Positions 37,613-49,866 are shown, counted from the first letter of the stretch. The stretch is 64,000 bases of DNA from Cryptomeria japonica (GCF_030272615.1 NC_081409.1:880870220-880934219); one strand, 5' to 3'. The notes: a model not told the origin generated them from the letters alone. Made by a program: numbers and translations.

Positions 37613-39594
37613 TATATAGTTCAAAAAATATAATCAAATATATAATTAATTTAATCTATGCAGTTCATGTGTACAATCAAGTAGCTATATAAAATTACTA
37701 TATTGAAATTAGTAAATTATATATTATAATTCATACATCTCTTGTAGCATGTAAGGCTCATCTGATCCTCCTGATGTCAAAATCATGTAAGGAGTCCACT
37801 ACAACATGATAACCCTCATTATCTAGATCCATAAGCATGGTAGTGAACATCCCCAAAAATCCCATACCAAGCACTATGTCCTGATTAACTAAACAATAAA
37901 CAGGAGGAGGAGGAGGTGTATCCTAACCAATTGTTGTATGTTGGGGCGGGGTAGTAGGATGTGAAGTAGTAGTAGGCTGAGAATTTGTATGCTCACAACC
38001 ATGGCTAAAATTAGTCAGTATACCAAGTACATGCCTAACATATGATGGGGCCTCCTCTAGTGGGATCCCATGCTCCATAATAATGACCTAATATTAATCC
38101 AAGAGATCATTGGATAAGCATGTGCTCATCTATCGTAAAGGATCTATGTCATACATGTGTGCAGTATCCATCGATGATGGTATGTCTACTCAAATATATG
38201 GATCATCACTTACTGATGCATCATGAGCTCCATCATTGCTAGTATGAGAGTGCAAAAAATATCTACCCACCCGATCTAATGTCATCTCGTCCACCTGTGT
38301 GGCTATAGTAGCAATACTAGAAAATATGGATTGTCGAGTGTCATCTAGTACACTATCTACAACATGTGCTACATTCACACTCTTGGGAAGAACCACAAGG
38401 TTTGGACAAATCAATGCCTGCTTATTAACGGGTGGGGGTGCACTAGGCCATCTAAACTTATTTGAAAAATTTGCCCTTCCATTGCCCAACATGTTTTGGA
38501 AAATCGGTGTAGTCAACATCATCCAACAAATGAAACTCTGCAAACAATTGTTTGCAGAAATAAAGGGGCAACTCATCCTTCTGGGGACACCTATGATGAG
38601 TGGACAACTATCTAGGATAGATAAAAGGTGCTAGTAGTGCATCTGTGCACCTGGTAGTCATATAACCCTTCACCCTACCAAAGCCCTGATAATGAGGAAA
38701 CATGGTTTTCACATCAGCTATGGAAACCCTATCATTCATTGTGTCCCATTTCACTGAACCACATACACTATGTGAAAGGGATCCAGAGAACTCCTTAGTG
38801 TTGACATTGTCTTATGGATTATAATTGTCAACGAGGTCAATCATATGAAGTAGCTCCTGTTTAATTATCTCACCTGTTTGCTTATTTCTTTGATCACACA
38901 TGTTTCCCAATGTGATATTTAAATGATCTAGGGTAGGTTGAAGTGTCTCTGCTATTTGATTATAGAGTTGTTGTCTCTCCTTTGCAGTTGTGGCAGACCT
39001 ATGTGATGTCTGCTCACTGCCAAGATGATGAACACTAGGCTCAAAAGTACTAGTGTTATGGGATCCAGGCTCATTAGACATGATGTGAGTGGGTGGTGTA
39101 GGAGAACCTAAGGTTTGAAATGCCCTTAACCAATTTTGGCTTGTGAGACCTTCCAGTGGTCATGTAAATACATAAGGACTAGCTCTAGTCCATTGGTATG
39201 GTTGTTTATTTGTAGTTTTTGAAATTTTCTTACTGGCAAGACCTACCCTGATCGACAAGTCTTACCCTGATGAGTTCATAAGAGTTTGGAGTGGTTGTAT
39301 CAGGTATTAGATGGAGTGGTGAACACTTACCCTGATGATTCGATAAGTTGTTGGTGTTTGGAGAGCTGTTTCGTATATCAGGAGGAACTGTTTCAAGTTA
39401 TCCCAATGCAAAAGCATTGGCTTGGAGCATGTTTGCTGGATGGAGTATTGGAGATCAATAAGAGGGGTTTTCACCCTACACCAATAACCTGATGAGACCA
39501 ACTCCCATGCTAAGTTGTCATCAGCCATCAAAAGTCTGGTTGTCAAGTTTCCCTGATGACTCGATGGAAAGTGAAAAGTGGTGTGTGTCACCAT

Positions 39595-39770
39595 TAGACA
39601 TCGGTAGCCCCGTTTTGATGTTACATTGACGACCCGATATAAAGCACAAAGCAGTATGGGAAGTCATCAGTCATCGGTAGCCCCATTTTGATGTTACACC
39701 AAAAACCTGATAGGAAGTGTGAAGAGTTGGTAGTTGTCATCGGACATCGGTAACCTTGTTTGGATGTTAT
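39595..39770. repeat. 72-74-bp subrepeat in the gypsy LTR, 3 copies
   Basis: TCGGTAGCCCC(G/A)TTTTGATG lies at 39601 and 39673, and the variant TCGGTAACCTTGTTTGGATG at 39747. The same three copies are found in the 3' LTR at about 45909, 45980 and 46055. Confidence 0.85.
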
Positions 39771-39872
39771 CACGATGCTCTGATGGAACCTATCAGACAA
39801 TTATCGATGGAAACTATTGGTAACAAGATTTATCTCATCCAATATGAGGAGTTCCCAATAGAGGATGGAATG

Positions 39873-39881
39873 TATAAAAAG
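39873..39881 (+). promoter_or_regulatory. TATA box of the gypsy LTR
   Basis: TATAAAAAG follows GGATGGAATG. The identical box is at 46181-46189 in the 3' LTR. Its position about 780 bases into the LTR suits a U3/R promoter. Confidence 0.65.
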
Positions 39882-40674
39882 ATGCAACAGGCATCTATAA
39901 GAGGCTAATGGCTAATCATTGATCATGGATCATTTGATCATTGTTTGTTGATTGGCTCAGAGAACACATTTTATTTTCTGAAATGCAATAGAGAAGTCCA
40001 TTTTCTGGTTTTCAACTATAGTTTTTTTTTTGTTCGTTTCACGTATGTTGTTAATGTAATTGTTTCTTTTCTCTATTTTGTGAGTTACTAGTTTGAACCC
40101 TTGAATAAACTTTGGATCTGTCAATAAAGATTTCTCTTTCAATTTTTTGCTCCCTATTTGCAATAATAACATGGCTTTGACTTGAAACTCCACAAGATCA
40201 TTGGAGATTGTCAAGCAAAGCCAGAAATATACGGTAGGTTTTCATTTGAGAGAGACCAAGAAATGGCAATTTCCATTTCTGCATGTTGAGCCTAGGCAAG
40301 CTTGGTGATAGTCCAACTAGGTATCAGTAATTTGAAGGAGATAACTTGCAGGGGAAGGAAACTACTAAGAACTGGAAGAAGATCCAGAAGGCTACAAGCC
40401 TAAAACCAAGACATTGTGTAACCAAAGGAGGAAAGTTTTCTAAACCAAACAAGATGGGTGGTTTTTCAAAGAGAGAAAGAATTTGTGTCCTTCACTTCTA
40501 CAAGGATTTAGTGAACAAGCTTACTTTGTGACCTTGAGGAAGATGAGATAAGCAAACAAATGGTAGGGAAGCCCTTAGAAGTCTAGAAGGGTAGACTTGG
40601 AACCTTGAAAGGGATAGAAGCAAACAATCAAAGAAACCTAATTGATGGTAAACTAGGTAGCCTCCCTATCATAT

Positions 40675-40686
40675 TGGTATCAGAGC
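40675..40686 (+). promoter_or_regulatory. Primer-binding site, initiator tRNA-Met
   Basis: TGGTATCAGAGC lies three bases after the LTR terminal CA. Confidence 0.9.
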
Positions 40687-40713
40687 AAGTTTAGATTTGG
40701 GAAGAAAGTAGTT

Positions 40714-41948
40714 GATGTCAGATACTGAATCAGTAGGAGAAAATAGTCTCAGAATGGTGACCAATGTAGAGTTACCCAAGAAGGTAGAAGATCAGGATGA
40801 AGAGAATAGATTCCTGAAAGATTGCTAAAATTGGAGAGCAAACTAGATGCAACTGAGGATAAAAGTGAGAAAGTAACAATCCAAGTCAATCAAGGCAAGG
40901 GAAAAGAATCAGTAGAAGAGGATAGGATACCTTCACCAAACCCATGTTCTACCTGAAGAACCTTTCCTTAAAGCAATCAAAGCCTTAGGAGGAAAATCCT
41001 TGGAAGGTGTGTCACTTTTTATGGGAAAATGGAGCTTGAAGTAGTTATGGAATGGATTGAAGGATTGGAGGATCACTTTGAGTGTGATGGTGTTAGTGAA
41101 GCCCAAAAGGTGAAGGTATCTAAGTCTAGATTGAGAGGAGCAACCTTGACTTGGTGGAAATTTATCCAAGAAGAAAGGAAAAAAGAGGGTAAGAACCAAA
41201 TAGCCAGTTGGAAAGGAATGGTAGCCAAGGTGATGGAAGCCTATATCCCTAAAGATTATGAGATCCAACTACACAGAAGGAGACAAAACTTGAGACAAAG
41301 AGACTTGGATGTGAGCAACTACACTGAGGAGTTTCAGAAGTTGTGTCTGAGATCCAACGTGGTAGAGGATGAGAGCATCAAGGTAGCCAGATACTTGAAT
41401 GGCTTGAGATGGAATATTCAAGAGGAGTTGAGTTTGTTATGTCCTAAGATTGTGCATAAAGGTGGAGGAAAAGAGTAAAAAGAAATAAGAACAAAGCAAC
41501 AAAGGAAGAAGCAGGGGAAAAGATGGTAAATGCCAAAGAGGCAATTTTGGTGGAAGAGGAGGAAATCAAAGGTTCCAAGGAGAGTCCAAACTTATAGAGA
41601 AAAGTGAGCTTTCACATAGCAAGAGCAACTATAGAGGAAGGGGATCATCTAGAAACCCGAAGAGGTAGATCTAGTGGACCGGGAAGAGGGTCCTACTTCT
41701 CCACCATGAAGTGTTACAATTGCCAAAAGTTGGGTCACCCTGCCTATAGATGTCCAGAGAAATCATCTTCATCTCAAGAAAGTGAAAGAAGAATGACATA
41801 TGCACAAGAAGATGTAGAAAGAGGCAAGACACAAGGTTTGAGTTTAGCTCTTGAAAATGGAGAAAATTTAATGATGAGAAGAGTCCTGATGAAGGAACCA
41901 ATTAAAGAAGAACCAACTCAAAGAAGAGCTTTGTTTAGAATCAAATGA
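40714..41948 (+). pseudogene. Gypsy gag with one zinc knuckle, broken
   Basis: This is the capsid/nucleocapsid protein of the element. From ATG at 40714 (MSDTESVGEN), the capsid-like retrotransposon-gag region runs at about 41029-41460: WIEGLEDHFEC, LRGATLTWWKF and YTEEFQKLCLR are typical blocks. The nucleocapsid knuckle CYNCQKLGHPAYRC (perfect CX2CX4HX4C) is at about 41712. Breaks: stops near 40828 and 40913 and a frame change near 41465-41600. Confidence 0.85.
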
Positions 41949-42213
41949 AAGGTCCTTGGTAAGGTTTGTAGAGTGGCGATAGACTCAGGATCTACTGACA
42001 ACATTATGTTAGAGGAAGCAATAAGTAAACTAAAGTTGAAAATAATTCCACATAGTAATTCATATAGGGTCACTTGGCTCAATAAGGAGCAGCATGTGGT
42101 AGTGAATGAACAAACATGGGTTGAGTTTAACATAGGTAGTTATAAGGATAAAATCTTGTGTGACATCCTGCTTATGGATGCTTGCCATCTACTTCTTGGT
42201 AGACCATGGTAGT
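41949..42213 (+). pseudogene. Gypsy aspartic protease
   Basis: This is a retroviral-type protease that processes the polyprotein. The active-site block VAIDSGSTDNIM (about 41970-42005) has the Asp-Ser-Gly triad, and the domain closes with LLMDACHLLLGRPW, the standard Leu-Leu-Gly-Arg-Pro-Trp end. A TGA just before it (41946-41948) and a TAG just after the Trp (42210-42212) separate it from its neighbours in the present sequence. Confidence 0.88.
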
Positions 42214-42599
42214 TTGATAGAAAAGGCCATTCATAATGGAGAGAAGAACTCTTATTCTTTTCAAAAGGATGGAGTTACATACCATATTCAGTCCCTAAGT
42301 GATGAAGGAGAGAGCATCAAAACTAAAGGCCCAAATGTATTATTGGTAGGTGAAAAAGAGTTCATTAACACTCTCAAGGAAGGAGAAGGAGTGGGATTTG
42401 CTCTTATAGTGAAACCAAAGGAAGAAAAGCAAGAAAAGAAGCTTCAAATACCTCATGAAGTGTAGTAGATACTAGACTTAACTTCAAAGTGATCATAAGT
42501 GATGGAGCACCAACAACCCTACCTCCTATTAGAGCCATAAGCCATCGGATTGATTTCATTCCAGGAGCATCATTACCTAACAAAGTAGCCTATAAGATG

Positions 42600-43400
42600 A
42601 CTCCCAAATAGAAAAAGGAAGTGGTTAGACAAGTCCAAGAATTGTTGGACCAAGGATTGATAAAGAAGAGCATAAGTCCTTGTGTCGTACTTACAGTGTT
42701 AGCACACAAGAAAGGAGGAACAAAAAGGCTATGCACAGATTCAAGAGCCATAAATAGAATCACTATCAGGTATAGATTTCCTATCCCAAGAATTGAAGAT
42801 TTGATGGATTGTTTGGGAGGTGCAAAGTACTTCACTAAGATTCATCTCAAGAGTGGATACCATCAGATCAAGATAAAAGAAGGTGATGAATGGAAAATAG
42901 CCTTCAAAACCAATGAAGAACTTTATGAGTGGCTTGTTATGCCATTCGATCTTAGTAATGCTCCTAGTACATTCATGAGTCTCATGAATGTACTGGGAGC
43001 ATTACTAAGATCGAATGGCATAACAAGCCACTCATGAATGAACTGCTGAAAGGTTTTATTGGTAAATTTTTTGTTGTATACTTAGATGATATCTTGATTT
43101 TTAGTAGAATCAAAGAGGAACATCTAGAGAATCTTAGTATTGTATTGCAAAAATTGTATGCTAAGCAACTAACAATAAACTTGGAGAAGCATGAGTTTAG
43201 GAAGAAGGAACTTGCTTATCTTGGATTTGTAGTTTCAGGAGGAGATTTGAAGATGGACACATCAAAGGTGGAAGCCATCACAAATTGGCCAACACCAAAG
43301 ATAGCAAGTCAAGTAAGAAGTTTTCATGGTTTGGCATAGTTCTATAGGAAGTTTATCAGAGGGTTTGGTGAGATTTGTGCACCCATGCTGGATACCTTCA
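42600..43400 (+). pseudogene. Gypsy reverse transcriptase, broken by an inverted duplication
   Basis: Blocks in order: [58 protein letters not shown] (the first catalytic Asp position reads His: IHLKSGYH where ID is usual), [11 protein letters not shown], and [11 protein letters not shown] with the catalytic YLDD at about 43077. Between the NAPSTFM block and the following NELLKGF block an extra inverted segment ends in a stop (43035-43037 reads TGA). Other stops are TAG, at about 42609 and 43338. Confidence 0.92.
42925..43035. repeat. Near-perfect 55-bp inverted repeat with a 1-base loop
   Basis: 42925-42979 and 42981-43035 are reverse complements with a single mismatch, with T at 42980 as the only loop base. 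It lies inside the reverse transcriptase reading frame. The central CATTCATGAG-T-CTCATGAATG is a 10-bp palindrome that would also exist without the inserted arm. Confidence 0.97.
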
Positions 43401-43439
43401 AAGGAGTTAAAACTAAGTTTCAGTAGACCAATGTAGATA

Positions 43440-43860
43440 ACAAAGGGTTTGAACTTTTGAAACAAAAGATAGCTACACAACCAATACTCATTCTTCCTAG
43501 TTTTGATAGGTTGTTCACAATTGAATGTGATGCAAGTAATATAGTAGTTGGTGCTATTTTGAGTCAAGAGAATAGACCTGTAGCTTTCTTTAGTGAGAAG
43601 CTCAATGATGCCAAGAAGAATTATTCATCCTATGATCTCGAGTTGTATTCTCTTGTCCAAGCTCTTAGGAAGTGTAGGCACTACTTGTTAGCTAAGGAGT
43701 TTGTTATTTACATAGATAATCAAGCTTTAATTTTTTTGAATTCATAAGATAAGTTGAGTCATAGGCATGTTAAATGGGTTGAGTATTTGTAGTCATATAC
43801 TTTTTCCATTAAGAATAAGAAAGGGCAGTGTAATAAAGTAGTAGATGATTTGAGTAGAAG
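43440..43860 (+). pseudogene. Gypsy RNase H
   Basis: It removes RNA from the RNA-DNA hybrid. FTIECDASNIVVGAIL (Asp), YSSYDLELYSLVQAL (Glu) and FVIYIDNQAL (Asp) supply the three acidic positions. A TAA at about 43746 and a TAG at about 43790 interrupt the frame before VVDDLSRR. Confidence 0.88.
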
Positions 43861-45370
43861 GCTACTAACAGTGCAAGAAGTGCAGAGTCAGAGTATTGCA
43901 GTTGATTACTTAAAAGACTTGTACCCCAATGATGAATATTTTACAGCCATTTACAAGGTTTGTCACAAATTTCAGAATCACTTTCATAATGAATATGCTT
44001 TTACTTTGCAGAATGGTTTGTTGTTTAAAGGTGGACAACTGTGTGTTCCCAAAGGATCAATGAGGGAAAATCTGATCCAAGAAAAGCACAATGGATGTTT
44101 CAGTGGTCATGTTGGCATTAATAAGACATTGGCACTTGTTCAAAGGCTCTACTATTGGCCCAGAATGTAGAGGGATATCAAAAGGTATGTTGAGCAGCGT
44201 ATGGTTTGTCAGAAAGCTAAAGGTATAGTTGCTAATGCTATTCTTTATCAGCCATTACCTATTCTTACAAGGCCATGGGAATGTGTAAGTATGGATTTTG
44301 TGATTGGATTACCCAAAACAAAGGTTGGTTGTGATAGCATTTTTGTTGTTGTTGACAAATTCAGTAAGATGGCACATTTTGTTCCTTGTACAACTAATCA
44401 TGATGCTAGTCACATTGCACACTTATTTTTTAAAGAAGTTATAAGAATCAATGGTTTTCTAGTTAGTATTGTTTTAGATAGAGATGTCAAATTCCTTGGG
44501 CATTTTTGGAAAACTCTTTGGAAAAGATAGGGAACTAATTTGTCTTTTGGTTCAGCCTATCATCCCTAAACAGATGGTCAAACAGAGGTGGTGAATAGGA
44601 CACTTGGAAACCTTTTAAGGTGCTTGAAAAAAGAATATGGATAGAGTTAGGATCAGGTTCTTCACCAAGCAGAGTTTGCATACAATGATAGTGTCAACGA
44701 GTCTACTGGGAAGAGTCCTTTTGAGAGAGTGTATGGTATGCACCCACAAGATTTTATGGAATTGCAAGATCTTGGTAATCTATCACACAGAAGGGGTCAA
44801 GCTGATGATGTCATTTAATCTATGAAGGAGGTTCATGACCAAGTCCGACTAGCTCTCTAGGATTTTTCACAAAAAGTTAAAGCCAGAGCTGATACCACAC
44901 GGAGAGATGTGCAATTTTTAGTTGGAGATTTGATGATTGTACATTTGAACAAGGATCGACTTCAGAAAGGGGTTCCCAATAAGATACAAATGAGGAGAAT
45001 AGGCCCATGTAAAGTTTTAGCCAAGTATGGCTCTAATGCCTATAAGATTAATTTGCCATCTGATATTGCTTTGTCTCCCATTTTCAATGTCGCAAATTTG
45101 GTTGTCTACAAGGGACAACTACCCAAGGAGGATGCGTGAGTTTTAGATGTTCAACAGTCACTTGCCGACCTCCCATTACTTTCTTCTTCCATGCCTAAGG
45201 CGGAGAAAGTGTTGGATTCCTGCGTTCTCAAGAAGACTAGACAACAGGTCTACATGGAAAATTTGGTCAAGTGGATGCATAAACCTAATTTTGATGCGAC
45301 CTGGGTCCCTGAATTAGACTTTGTTAAGATGAGAATTGATCTTTCCTTGTTGTTGAGTGCAGTCACTTGA
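43861..45370 (+). pseudogene. Gypsy integrase with a chromodomain-like C-terminus, broken
   Basis: The zinc-binding region has HNGCFSGHVGINKT and VCQKAKG; its first Cys is Arg in EQRMVCQ. The catalytic core has VSMDFVIGLP (Asp), VLDRDVKFLGHFW (Asp) and DGQTEVVNRTLG (Glu). A GPY-like segment RRIGPCKVLAKYGSNAYKI (about 44995-45050) follows. The end carries LKKTRQQVYMENLVKWMHKP and ATWVPE, which looks like a chromodomain and points to a chromovirus. Stops, mainly TAG, occur at about 44168, 44528, 44569, 44641 and 44647. The frame ends at a TGA near 45368. Confidence 0.88.
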
Positions 45371-45392
45371 CTTCTTTATTTTGGGGGGAGTA

Positions 45393-46982
45393 TGGTGTAG
45401 GAGCACCTAAGGGTTGAAATGCCCTTAACCAATTTTGCCTTGTGAGACCTTCCAGTGGTTATGTAAATACATAAGGAGTAGTTCTAGTCGATTGGTATGG
45501 TTGTTTAATTACAGTTTTTAAAATTTTCTTATCGGCAAGACCTACCCCTATGGGAAATTCTTACACTGATGAGTTCACTAGTGTTTGGAGTGGTTGTATC
45601 GGGTATCGACAGGAGTGGTTGACACTTACCTCGATGACCTGATAAGTCATTGGTGTTCGGAGAGTTGTTATCGTATATCGGGAGGAGCCATTTCAATTTA
45701 TCCCGATGTCCCGATGCGAAAGCATTAGCTTGGAGTGCATTCTCTGGATGGAGTATCAGAGATCGACAAGAGGGGTTTTCACCCTACACTGATAACCGGA
45801 TGATAAAGGCTCTCATGCTAAGTTGTCATCAGCCATTAGAAGTCTGGTTGAGAAGTTTCCTCGATGACCCAATGGAAAGTGCAAAATAGTGTGTGTCGCC
45901 ATTGGACATCGGTAGCCCCGTTTTGGTGTTACGCCGACAACCTAATAGAAAGCGCGAATAAGTGTGGGAAGTCATCGAAGATCGGTAGCCCCATTTTGAT
46001 GTTACACCAAAGACCCAATAGGAAGTGCGAAGAGTTGGCAGTTGTCATCGGACATCGGTAACCTTGTTTGGCTGTTATCTCAATGCTCTGATGGAACTTG
46101 TCAGATAGTTACTGCTTGAAACCGTTGGTAATGAGATTTATCACGTCCAATTGGAGGAGTTCCCAACATAGGATGGAATGTATAAAAAGACCCAATGGGC
46201 ATCTATAAGAGGCTAATGGCTAATTGTTGATCATGGATCATTTGATAGTTGTTTGTCAATTGCCTCAGAGAACACATTTTGTTTTTCTGAAATGCAATAG
46301 AGAAGTCCATTTTCTGGTTTTCAACTAGAGTTTATTTTTTGTTTGTTTCACATATGTTGTCAATGTAATTGTTTATTTTCTTTGTTCTATGAGTTGTTAT
46401 TTTGAACCCGTGAATAAACTTTGGATCTGTAAATAAAGATTTCCCTTTTAGTTTATTGTTCCCTGTTTGTAATAAAAACATGGCTCTGACTTGAAACTCC
46501 ACAAGATCATTGGAGATTGTCAAGAAGAGCCAGTAATGTATAGTAGGTTTTCATTTGAGAGAGACCAGGAAATGGAAATCACCATTTCTACATGCTGAGC
46601 CTAGGCAAACTTGGTGATAGTCTCGCTAGGTATCAGTAATTTGAAGGAGATAACTTGTAGGGGAAGGCAACTGTTGAGAACTGGAAGAAGATCTAGGAGG
46701 CTACAAGCCTGAAACTGAGACATTGTGTAACCAAAGGGGGAAAGTTTTCTAAACCAAAAAAGATGGGTGGTTTTGCAAAGAGAGAAAGAATGTGTGTGTC
46801 CTTCACCCTTGCAATGATTTAGTGAACAAGCTTACTTTGTGAGCTTGAGGAAGGTGATATAACCAAACAAATGGTAGAAAAGCCTTTAGAAGTCTAGAGG
46901 GGTAGATGTGGAACCTAGAAAGGGATAGAAGAAAACCATCACAGAAACCTAATTGATGGTAAACTAGGTAGCCTTCCTATGA
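45393..46982 (+). mobile_element. 3' LTR of the gypsy element (1590 bp)
   Basis: It starts TGGTGTAGGAG after the polypurine tract TTTTGGGGGGAG (45379-45390) and ends CCTATGA before the GTGGG duplication. It keeps clearly more CpG dinucleotides than the 5' LTR. Confidence 0.9.
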
Positions 46983-46987
46983 GTGGG

Positions 46988-47389
46988 TAATGCATATATA
47001 TATATATATATCTGAACATGTGCATGTATGCAGTACACATTACAATAATTAGAAAAGTATACATACATTTAAATCCTTTTAAACATATTTAAACATGTAA
47101 ATTAAAAAAAATAGATATACAAAAAATAAAATTTAAATGTCATAAATGAATACAAGTTAAAATAATCTATATAAAGATAAATTTCTAGATCTATGCACAA
47201 AAGAAATTTAAACAACAATTATAAATTTAATTTTAAATTTCAATATATGCCTAATTTATAATTACATATATTTGCATATACAATAATTAATTTGAAAATT
47301 AGTCAAATTAAGTCAAATTAAGATAAATTAAGTAAAATTAATTTACAATTGCATATACAATTTAATTAATTTTGACATATGTCTTATAT
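46988..47389. other. AT-rich spacer with a short TA run
   Basis: TATATATATATATATAT lies at 46994-47011, and repeated TTAAGTCAAATTAAG words at about 47310-47335. No gene or element end recognised. It would be the continuation of the upstream flank of the minus-strand gene split by the gypsy insertion. Confidence 0.5.
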
Positions 47390-47770
47390 GGTCCTAATAG
47401 GTCCTAAGGGGTGCAATGTGTCGTAAGGGGCCTTGTGTGGTCCCAAGGGGTCACCCATGTTTTAGAACACATGTGTGACCCCTTAGGACCACATAAGACC
47501 AGTTTTTACACAATTTGGTCTTATGTGGTCCTAAGGGGTGTACATGTGTCTTAAGGGGCCTTATTTGGTCCTAAGGGGTCACCAATGTGTTAGAACACAT
47601 GTGTGAGCCCTTACGACCATATAAGACCACTTGTGAAAGTATTTGGTCTTATGTGGTCTTAAAAGGTCCTAAGGGATGCACATGTGTCATAAGGGGCCTT
47701 GTGTGGTCCTAAGGGGTCACACATGTGTTACAACACATGCACGACCCCTTAGGACCACATAAGACCCCTT
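47390..47770. repeat. Dyad satellite, left part (about 127-128-bp units, 3 copies)
   Basis: GGTCTTATRTGGTCCTAA starts units at 47390, 47517 and 47645. Each unit also holds the reverse complement TTAGGACCACATAAGACC near its end, and an inner dyad around AAGGGGTCAC / GTGACCCCTT. The array is interrupted by element C at 47776 and continues at 63045. Confidence 0.92.
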
Positions 47771-47775
47771 TTGAC

Positions 47776-48873
47776 TATTGGCATTTTGATGATGTTGTGA
47801 TTGTCATTGATGGACACACACTTGTTTTGAGATCACTTTCTTTATGTAAGAGTTATTCTCAACTGGTAATTTTTCCAACCGGTATTATGTATTATAGTCT
47901 TTAGACTATCGGTGTTCAGTAGAAGGTGTTTACTGGTCACAAACTGACTGAAGACCCAAAGCAGTATGAATACCTCAAGCGGTACAAAGGAACAAAGTGG
48001 TAGTTAACATTTTTTTCCAGTCTTCATTTTGACAACCGGTAATTGGTAATGAACCAATATTACTCTTTGATGAGTTACCAACCTGTATTTCTGTGATGAG
48101 TTATCATCCACTGACACTTTGGTGGTGATTTTGTGTCATGTTACCAAATGTGTCTAGATGCACTGAACCTAGGAACTTGTAATGTAATCCTATTGGACCG
48201 ACATGAAATTAGACAATTTTATAAGGACATCATGTCTAGGGTTTTAGTTGATGAGGGTTTTGTATGTGCGATTATAGAAGAGAAGTTTAGGTCTATGTGA
48301 AGAAACAGAGTGTGGAGATATTGAAGACTGAAGTAATGCTAATGTGCATTCACAATGAGCTATCAAGGATCTAACCAAGCATACTATGCTAGTATCTAGA
48401 TCATCTACTTGTTGATTACTCATATCTTCGACAACTCTGAACCCTTAACCGGGTAGGCCCAACAAAGCCTTTGTAAATCCTCTAACAAGGTGGTTCACAA
48501 TTGTGAATCTGAAATCCTCTCACAAGGTAGTCTTTAACTGGACTTATCTCCTAACAGAGATCTAGATTCCTAACAGGATCTCTTCTGGTGAAGAACATTG
48601 TATGACCTTAACCGGTCTGGTTTCTATTCTGCAGATAGTTACTTGTGAGTTTCTGCTCACCATGGTTTTTCCCATTTGGGTTTTCACGTTAAAACTTCTT
48701 GTGTTATGGTGATTTTGCTCTTGTGGGTGAATGGTTTATTTGTTGTTTGGTTTACATTTGTCTTAACCAGTTTGTTAGTAAATCTGTTATATTGGTTAAC
48801 TGCTAAACTATTTAAGAGTTTGAGTTTAGTATTTTTTGGTATACTATTTCACCCCCCATCTTAGTATTCATCA
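47776..48873 (+). mobile_element. 5' LTR of element C (1098 bp)
   Basis: It starts TATTGGCATTTT (TGTTGGCATTTT in the 3' copy) and ends TAGTATTCATCA after a CACCCCCC tract. Like the D LTRs it is rich in the word ACCGGT or AACCGG. A TTTATAAGGAC TATA-like box lies near 48220. Confidence 0.92.
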
Positions 48874-48874
48874 G

Positions 48875-48888
48875 TTGGTATCAAAGCC
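48875..48888 (+). promoter_or_regulatory. Primer-binding site of element C
   Basis: TTGGTATCAAAGCC, one base after the LTR end; initiator tRNA-Met type with one mismatch. Confidence 0.85.
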
Positions 48889-48923
48889 AGCCTTTCTATA
48901 AGTTTAACCACTTGGAAGGAGAT

Positions 48924-49778
48924 ATGGGGGAATACACTATGAGGGAACTTAGTCATCATCTCACTCAAATTGAGAAAGCCTTTGATGAATTGAAAGTCAA
49001 ATATAAGGCCTCTCTGGCAAAAAAAAGAGAGCATGCTAGGAAACTGATGGAGCATACTGAAAATAATTCTTCTGATGAAGCAGACACGGAAGCCCTAGTT
49101 GAAGAAGTTGAAAAAGTGAATGAATCTAATGCCAACCTGAGAAGGGAACTGGAAGGAGTGACTATTAGAATGTGTCAAGAGCTTGAGAACCGAAGGAAAG
49201 CTAAGGATCTGGTAAAAGAAAAAGATCATGAGATCTCCAAGATGAAGCAAGAAATCAGTGCCCTTACTACTCATCTCCAAGAGAGTAAAGTGGAAAAAGA
49301 AGAAATGCAAGGTGAACTAAACATAGCTATTTCTGAGAATGCAACCTTGAAGGAATCCAATGATGTTATTTCCAAGGAACTCACTGAGTCAAAGGAAATA
49401 CTTGCGAAATTCAATAAGAGTACTGTTAAGCTAGAACAAAAGATTGAATCAGCAAAACCGGTAAAGAATACCACTGGACTTGGTTTTTTTGGTTATGTGG
49501 AAGGTGAGACCTCTAGAACAAAATATGTAGCATCAAAGAAGCAACCGACATCAAAGGAGAAAGGTAAGAAAAAGTTTAAAGCTCTTTGCTTTAATTATCT
49601 CAAGGAAGGACATACTGTTAATGTATGTAGAAATAAGGCCTACAATAATTTTCCTTATTTTCTAAACAATAAGTCTAGATCGAATAGATTCAATGGAAAC
49701 TGTTATGCATGGAACAAGTTTGGGCATAGAGAATTTGAATATAGATCTGTTATGCACAACACTGGGAGATATCCTTAA
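48924..49778 (+). pseudogene. Element C gag-like protein, 5' part, split by element D
   Basis: It begins MGEYTMRELSHHLTQIE at the ATG at 48924. A long coiled coil follows (about residues 8-180), interrupted by an acidic patch (NNSSDEADTEAL). A basic linker and two zinc knuckles come next: CFNYLKEGHTVNVC (second Cys is Tyr) at about 49589, and CYAWNKFGHREFEY (second and last Cys lost) at about 49703. A TAA at 49776 ends the frame where the D copy reads Gln (CAG). The coding sequence continues to 49861, where element D inserted, and resumes at 57658. Confidence 0.85.
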
Positions 49779-49866
49779 AGGACTCAAGGAATTTTTCATG
49801 AATCCTCTATGAACCAGAATCCAAACCGGTATAATGCATATGACCATCAGTCAAGTAGTGGTGGCT

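Larger units (their letters stand above)
39094..40671 (+). mobile_element. 5' LTR of the gypsy element (1578 bp)
   Basis: It starts TGGTGTAGGAG and ends CCCTATCA. It has far fewer CpG sites than the 3' LTR at matching positions. It contains a 72-74-bp subrepeat and the TATA box listed below. Confidence 0.9.
39094..46982 (+). mobile_element. Ty3/gypsy element, chromovirus-like, 7.9 kb
   Basis: LTRs (39094-40671 and 45393-46982) flank gag, protease, reverse transcriptase, RNase H, integrase and a chromodomain-like end in gypsy order. A GTGGG target duplication lies at 39089-39093 and 46983-46987. The LTRs differ at many sites, mostly transitions, so the insertion is old. The polyprotein is interrupted by several stops, mainly TAG, and by the inverted duplication at 42925-43035. 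Confidence 0.93.
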
